Source: Candidatus Zixiibacteriota bacterium (GTDB lineage Bacteria; Zixibacteria; MSB-5A5; WJJR01). Taken from it: a stretch of 10,211 nt of DNA. Under the pieces are notes generated by a model, which was given only the letters and a program-made list of their open reading frames with translations, had not been told where the DNA came from and did no database searches. The stretch lies in assembly GCA_014729565.1 (NCBI GenBank), contig WJJR01000467.1:1-10211 (forward strand). The letters are read 5' to 3'. The stretch's first letter is position 1. The number at the start of each line of letters is the position of its first letter. The translations under genes and the position numbers were made by a program. Below are positions 6,624 through 10,211 of this stretch, piece by piece.

Positions 6624-7777
6624 GAGCGATTGAATTCGTGTATGGCCGTTATCAGGCGATCAATATCATGTTCGGTATTGTAGAAATGCGGCGACACGCG
6701 CACCGTCCCTTCGCGCAGTGACGTGAAAATCTTTTGTGCTGCCAGTGTTGTCTGCAATTCGTCAATCCGAGGTCCGTCGATCGTGATGATCCCCGATGCA
6801 TGTTGTTCTGGAAACGTTAGAGCGCGGTACTGTGTTCCGTCGAGTCCTGTCTGTAATTGCCTGTGCAAACCCTGGATCCGCCGCCAAATGTCCGGTAGTC
6901 CGCATTCCCGGAGCAGTTCCAGGCCCGTTTGCGCAAAGCGAAGGGCACAATAGGGATAGGTGCCCACTTCCCATTGCCGCCCGTCCTCATACGGGGGACG
7001 ATCCCAGCGACGAAGATCGTGAAATCGGTAGCTCCAGTCGACGCCAAGCCATCCGGCATACAGCGGTTGTACACGGCGAATTGGATCGGGGGCGATGTAC
7101 AAAAATCCCGATCCGGGTTGACCGAAAAGCCACTTCTGTGCGCCGCAGGCGAGCGCATCAATGCCCGATTCCCGTGCACTCATCGGCACGGCACCGACAC
7201 CCTGAGTCGCGTCGACCATGGTAAAGCAGCCATGACGATGGCACATGTCGGCGATTGTCTGGAGGTCGTACCGATAGCCATTGAAATACTGGACCCAGGA
7301 AAATACCAGTGCGGCGGTCGTCTGCTGCAGCGCTGTCTCCAAATCCTCCGGAGTAAAATGCCCGTCTGGGCAAGGGAGAACATCGAGTTGCAACTCGCGT
7401 TCTCGTGCGATCTGCTGGGCCACGTACACGATTGCGGGGAATTCGACTTCGGGGATCAATAGTCGTTCGCCGCGTTCGAGGTTCATTCCCCACAGAACGG
7501 TATTGAGTCCAAGTGTTGTGTTGGACAGATAGGCGACGCGCCTGTCGTCTCCATCGATCATCGCGGCAAAATCGCTGCGCGCCTGCTCGAGCATGGCGAA
7601 CGATTCCTGATCGACGTCGGGACCCTCGGCGAACTGGCCCCAGCGCGCCATGTACGATTCAATCGCCCGCCGGCCGCGATTCGTCACCGGGCCGAAGGCG
7701 GCATGATTGAGAAAAACGACATTCGGATCGATGTCGAATTCTGAGGACCAGTCACGCTGCGGTGTCGATTCCGTCAT
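6620..7777 (-). CDS. Class V PLP-dependent aminotransferase (isopenicillin N epimerase / cysteine desulfurase-like)
   Basis: This is a 385-residue cytoplasmic fold-type I PLP enzyme. The ATG at 7777-7775 was chosen because it overlaps the preceding TGA as ATGA; an in-frame extension to 7861 would lie inside the membrane-protein gene and adds only an Arg-rich, unalignable leader. FLNHAAFGP (22-30) is the typical N-terminal motif, SNTT (85-88) the phosphate-binding segment, MVDATQGVGA (187-196) carries the PLP-pairing Asp189, and CGAQKWLFGQPGSGFLY (211-227) carries the Schiff-base Lys215. VRVSPHFYNTEHDID (359-373) holds the likely carboxylate-binding Arg360. The family includes racemases, desulfurases, lyases and transaminases, so the reaction is not determined. 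It is coupled on both sides to operon partners and may act in sequence with the M20 hydrolase, but that is inference. Confidence 0.9.
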   Translation of the reverse strand: MTESTPQRDWSSEFDIDPNVVFLNHAAFGPVTNRGRRAIESYMARWGQFAEGPDVDQESFAMLEQARSDFAAMIDGDDRRVAYLSNTTLGLNTVLWGMNLERGERLLIPEVEFPAIVYVAQQIARERELQLDVLPCPDGHFTPEDLETALQQTTAALVFSWVQYFNGYRYDLQTIADMCHRHGCFTMVDATQGVGAVPMSARESGIDALACGAQKWLFGQPGSGFLYIAPDPIRRVQPLYAGWLGVDWSYRFHDLRRWDRPPYEDGRQWEVGTYPYCALRFAQTGLELLRECGLPDIWRRIQGLHRQLQTGLDGTQYRALTFPEQHASGIITIDGPRIDELQTTLAAQKIFTSLREGTVRVSPHFYNTEHDIDRLITAIHEFNRS

Positions 7778-8166
7778 CGGTGCAGTAGCCACCCCATCAA
7801 TGTGAGCGCCCCGCCGACGCGCAAGAAGTCGATGAACAGCGCCCAGAAGGCATAGTCCCATCCGGTCTTACTTGATTCAATCAGGCGCACGGGCACGAGT
7901 CCGAACAGGACCACCACGATCGCCAGCGCCAACCCGCTTTGTGCTCCGGAGAACGGCATCAAGGGTCCGAACAGCGACAGCACTGAGAGGGGCAATAGCG
8001 CCAGAAAGAGCAGACACGTCAGCAGGATGCCGACCAGGTCGATCCATCCGCGCGACGTCGATTGCCCGGCGGACAGACGCGCAAAATACCGTTCACCCCA
8101 ACGGCCGATCAGGGTGATGATGACGGCGTAGAGCCAGGGTGGAATAATGAGCCAAATTGCATTCAC
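7774..8166 (-). CDS. Small four-helix integral membrane protein of unknown function
   Basis: I do not recognise the family. A GTG start at 8166-8164 is preferred because AAAGG (8176-8180) lies nine bases upstream. This gives 130 residues and leaves a 20-nt gap after the epimerase stop. An in-frame ATG at 8214 would overlap that gene by 28 nt and adds a polar leader. Four hydrophobic segments are visible at about 4-21, 42-66, 77-96 and 105-128. A short basic loop (GRWGERYFARLSAG) follows the first and the C-terminus is LLHR. No catalytic motif is apparent. Its TGA overlaps the aminotransferase ATG, so it belongs to the same operon and could be a membrane anchor or transporter-like partner, but nothing in the sequence proves this. 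Confidence 0.78.
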   Translation of the reverse strand: MNAIWLIIPPWLYAVIITLIGRWGERYFARLSAGQSTSRGWIDLVGILLTCLLFLALLPLSVLSLFGPLMPFSGAQSGLALAIVVVLFGLVPVRLIESSKTGWDYAFWALFIDFLRVGGALTLMGWLLHR

Positions 8167-8186
8167 ACGCAGTTGCCTTTGTTCGC

Positions 8187-9176
8187 TTACAACCAGTCCA
8201 TCGCCCGGTACCATTCGACCGTTTGCTTGACGCCGCGGTCAAAGGGAATGCGCGGCTGGTACCCCAGTTGCCGTTTGGCCTTCTCGACCGAGCAGGTCCA
8301 GTCGTTCTGCAGGAAATCCTGCGCTTTATGGCGGTTGAGACGGGGCGTGAAGCCGCCGATCGAGCCGGCCCATTCGGCCACTGTCGCAATCCCCATGAGC
8401 ACCGGTTTGGGAAATCGCACGTTCACAGCCCACGTACCGAGCGCCTTCTGGATCATCTCTTCCATCTCTTCGAGACTGTAGGCGCGGTCTTCGGCGATAT
8501 AGAATGATTCCCCCACTGCGCCCGGCATCGTCGTCGCCAGCATGATGGCATCGGTAAGATCACCGACATGCACGATCGATGACCGCATCGACCGTCCGCC
8601 AAAACGGGGCTTGATATGCCAGCGAACCGTTTTGAAGAATTGAAACACTTCTGTATCGCCGGGGCCGTACACCGCCGGAGGGCGAAGTGCGCAGACCGGA
8701 AACCGGTCGGCAAAGCTCATGGCCGCCAGTTCGCCTTCTCGTTTGCTGATGCCGTACGGTGTCAGTGGCGCATCGGGATCCAATTCGGTCCGGGCGGTTC
8801 CGTCCCGGGCAGGTCCGCCGGCCGCCAATGACGAGACATAGACGAATCGTTCAACGTCCGGCGCGGCATCCTGCACCGCTCGGAGCAGATTGACTGTGCC
8901 GACAACATTGGCATGACGGTATGTTTCCAGACTGGGCGCTTTGATCCGTCCGGCAATGTGGATAACCCAATCGACATCGTGGCAGGCTTCGCGAAGTGTT
9001 TCGTGTGCATCGAGATCACCAACGAACCACTCGATGTCCAAGTCGTCTACCCGAGACCGGTCGGAGGTGGCGCGGGCGAGCCCACGGACATGATGGCCCT
9101 CTTTGATGAAAGCGCGAGCGACGTGGGAGCCGACGAATCCCGTGACTCCTGTGATAAAGGCGGTTTTCTTTTCCAT
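8187..9176 (-). CDS. Extended-SDR NAD(P)-dependent epimerase/dehydratase-like reductase
   Basis: This 329-residue enzyme uses the ATG at 9176, which puts the Rossmann motif right at the N-terminus; an in-frame TTG at 9194 would add six residues, and neither start has a strong Shine-Dalgarno. ITGVTGFVGSHVA (8-20) gives the GxxGxxG NAD(P) site at Gly10, 13 and 16. GDLD (53-56) and VIHIAG (71-76) are typical extended-SDR segments. VYVSS (112-116) with YGISK (141-145) supplies the catalytic Ser, Tyr141 and Lys145. RPPAVYGPGD (165-174) is the conserved substrate-domain entry. The family includes sugar epimerases, 3-beta-HSD-like and dihydroflavonol reductases, and CerR-type ceramide-pathway reductases. 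The divergent serine-palmitoyltransferase-like gene makes a keto-lipid reductase attractive but unproven. It is the first gene of the operon. Confidence 0.88.
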   Translation of the reverse strand: MEKKTAFITGVTGFVGSHVARAFIKEGHHVRGLARATSDRSRVDDLDIEWFVGDLDAHETLREACHDVDWVIHIAGRIKAPSLETYRHANVVGTVNLLRAVQDAAPDVERFVYVSSLAAGGPARDGTARTELDPDAPLTPYGISKREGELAAMSFADRFPVCALRPPAVYGPGDTEVFQFFKTVRWHIKPRFGGRSMRSSIVHVGDLTDAIMLATTMPGAVGESFYIAEDRAYSLEEMEEMIQKALGTWAVNVRFPKPVLMGIATVAEWAGSIGGFTPRLNRHKAQDFLQNDWTCSVEKAKRQLGYQPRIPFDRGVKQTVEWYRAMDWL

Positions 9177-9187
9177 ACATGAAACTA

Positions 9188-9201
9188 CGCCCAAAAGGGC
9201 G
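9188..9201. promoter_or_regulatory. Perfect 14-bp inverted repeat in the epimerase leader
   Basis: CGCCCAAAAGGGCG has a 5-bp perfect stem and an AAAA (or TTTT) loop. It lies 11 bases upstream of the epimerase ATG, in the place where a Shine-Dalgarno would be expected. It could be an operator or an mRNA hairpin that affects translation start. Function is not established. Confidence 0.35.
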
Positions 9202-9277
9202 ACAAGTCCAAATCCTACTTGACAGTACGCAAGGCCGCCGATTGCTTAGATCAGACCGCGGGCTGAGGGTAACCACG

Positions 9278-9290
9278 ATCCTCGTAGGAT
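9278..9290. promoter_or_regulatory. Short inverted repeat in the divergent intergenic region
   Basis: ATCCT (9278-9282) and AGGAT (9286-9290) are a perfect 5-bp inverted repeat around CGT. It sits between the divergent epimerase and serine-palmitoyltransferase-like genes, where a shared operator could lie. It is short enough to occur by chance. Confidence 0.22.
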
Positions 9291-9367
9291 ACAAACGGGG
9301 CTTGGCTCGGTGTCGCGACAACGTTAAACGGCGCGCCACGCCGCCAATCAAACATCGGATACGCGTT

Positions 9368-10211
9368 TTGGCAACCCCAAGGACTCGAATCACTTCAGCA
9401 CACATTGACCTGTTCGAAAAGTGCCGCAATTTCACGGCTGCTCGTGAAGTGATGGCGATGGGGGTCTATCCCTATTTCCGGGTCATTGAATCCGCGCCGG
9501 GCACCGTGGTGACGGTCAATGGGCAAAAACTGCTCATGATCGGTTCCAATAACTACCTCGGGTTGACCGATCATCCGAAAGTCATCGAAGCGGCGGCCCA
9601 GGCTGTCCGGGATTATGGCTCCGGGTGTACCGGCTCACGGTTTCTCAACGGTACGCTCGATCTGCACGTGCAACTCGAAGAGCGGCTGGCGGCCTTCATG
9701 AAGCGTCCGGCGGCGCTCGTCTTCTCCACCGGTTTTCAGACCAATCTCGGGACCATCTCCTGCCTCGTCGGGCGCAACGATACGATTTATGCCGATCGCA
9801 GCAATCACGCATCGTTGGTCGATGGCTGCCGCCTGTCGTTTGGGCGGACGGTGAAATTCCATCACAACGACATGAGCGACCTGGCGCGGGCGCTGGCGTC
9901 GAATGGCAATAATGGTGCCGCCGGCGGCAAGTTGATCGTCGTCGACGGTGTCTTCTCGATGGAAGGCGATATCATCGACCTGCCGGAAGTGATGCGTATG
10001 GCGCATGAACATGGCGCGCGGGTGATGGTCGACGATGCGCATTCGATCGGTGTACTGGGCGCGGGTGGACGCGGCACCGCCGAGCACTTTGATCTCATCG
10101 ATGAAGTCGATATTACGATGGGGACGTTCTCCAAATCATTCGCCTCCCTCGGCGGTTTCATTGCCGGCGACGAGGACGTGATCCATTACATCAAGCATTT
10201 CTCGCGTGAAC
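9368..10211 (+). CDS. Alpha-oxoamine synthase, serine palmitoyltransferase-like (5' part, cut by the window end)
   Basis: The reading frame is open to the right edge, giving about 281 residues of an expected 400 or so. It is a PLP fold-type I enzyme that condenses an amino acid with an acyl-CoA (or acyl-ACP). Numbered from TTG 9368, motifs are SNNYLG (60-65), GSGCTGSRFLNGT, a stacking His147 in DRSNHASLVDG, Asp223 and His225 in VDDAHSIG, and Schiff-base Lys256 in GTFSKSFASLGGF. The N-terminal LFEKCR...GVYPYFRVIES and the IAGDEDVIHYIKH segment resemble Bacteroidetes-type serine palmitoyltransferases more than BioF or Kbl, judged from memory. The start is uncertain: the first ATG (9452) would remove the conserved LFEKC segment, so a non-ATG start upstream (TTG 9368, or ATT 9404) is likely. 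It is divergent from the operon. Confidence 0.85.
   Translation, partial: MATPRTRITSAHIDLFEKCRNFTAAREVMAMGVYPYFRVIESAPGTVVTVNGQKLLMIGSNNYLGLTDHPKVIEAAAQAVRDYGSGCTGSRFLNGTLDLHVQLEERLAAFMKRPAALVFSTGFQTNLGTISCLVGRNDTIYADRSNHASLVDGCRLSFGRTVKFHHNDMSDLARALASNGNNGAAGGKLIVVDGVFSMEGDIIDLPEVMRMAHEHGARVMVDDAHSIGVLGAGGRGTAEHFDLIDEVDITMGTFSKSFASLGGFIAGDEDVIHYIKHFSRE

Noticed and set aside
5776..6683. Long plus-strand open frames (223 and 234 codons) opposite the M20 gene
   Set aside because: They are antisense to an M20 gene with every family motif intact. Their translations are low-complexity and show no domain, and they come from the GC-rich third-position bias of the opposite strand.
7778..7861. N-terminal extension of the aminotransferase to position 7861
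   Set aside because: It would overlap the membrane-protein gene by 88 bases. The ATGA junction at 7774-7777 gives a coupled start that fits family length and motif position.
8167..8214. ATG start at 8214 for the membrane protein
   Set aside because: It has no clear Shine-Dalgarno and overlaps the epimerase coding end. The GTG at 8166 has AAAGG at nine bases and places the first helix at the N-terminus.
9219..9251. TTGACA at 9219-9224 as a -35 box for the serine-palmitoyltransferase-like gene
   Set aside because: The hexamer is perfect, but no acceptable -10 lies 16-18 bases downstream. The nearest candidate, TTAGAT, is 21 bases away and matches only three positions.

Overview
This is a moderately GC-rich bacterial chromosomal window with eight protein-coding genes: seven on the minus strand and one, cut by the right edge, on the plus strand. 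No RNA genes, insertion sequences or CRISPR arrays were seen. The mix of genes suggests an uncultured or environmental lineage of the Fibrobacteres-Chlorobi-Bacteroidetes (FCB) type, for example Zixibacteria-like. It includes FG-GAP and propeller secreted proteins, a TPR-TlpA lipoprotein, and a serine-palmitoyltransferase-like enzyme that resembles Bacteroidetes forms. This placement is an inference from remembered family features, not from a search.

Layout, left to right. Positions 1-236 are non-coding and hold copy 1 of a hairpin-forming dispersed repeat inside a larger inverted repeat. Positions 237-1757 (minus) encode a secreted FG-GAP/VCBS repeat protein with its own sigma70-like promoter. 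The gene-free stretch 1758-2184 holds that promoter, a long hairpin, copy 2 of the dispersed repeat, a GC-rich hairpin and a rho-independent terminator. Positions 2185-3723 (minus) encode a lipoprotein that joins TPR-like helices to a TlpA-type thioredoxin domain. It has an excellent Shine-Dalgarno sequence, a plausible promoter and the terminator just mentioned.

From 9176 down to 3853 (minus) runs a tightly packed five-gene operon, in transcription order: an extended-SDR NAD(P)-dependent epimerase/reductase, a small four-helix membrane protein, a class V aminotransferase, an M20 metal-dependent amidohydrolase, and a secreted beta-propeller protein. The first junction is a 20-nt gap and the other three are 4-nt stop/start overlaps, so translational coupling is likely.

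Divergent from this operon, across an intergenic region with two short perfect inverted repeats, is the 5' part of a PLP-dependent alpha-oxoamine synthase. It looks most like serine palmitoyltransferase, the first enzyme of sphingolipid synthesis. Together with the divergent SDR reductase, this raises the possibility of a bacterial sphingolipid/ceramide locus, which is the most interesting hypothesis here. How the aminotransferase, amidohydrolase and propeller protein would fit is unknown.
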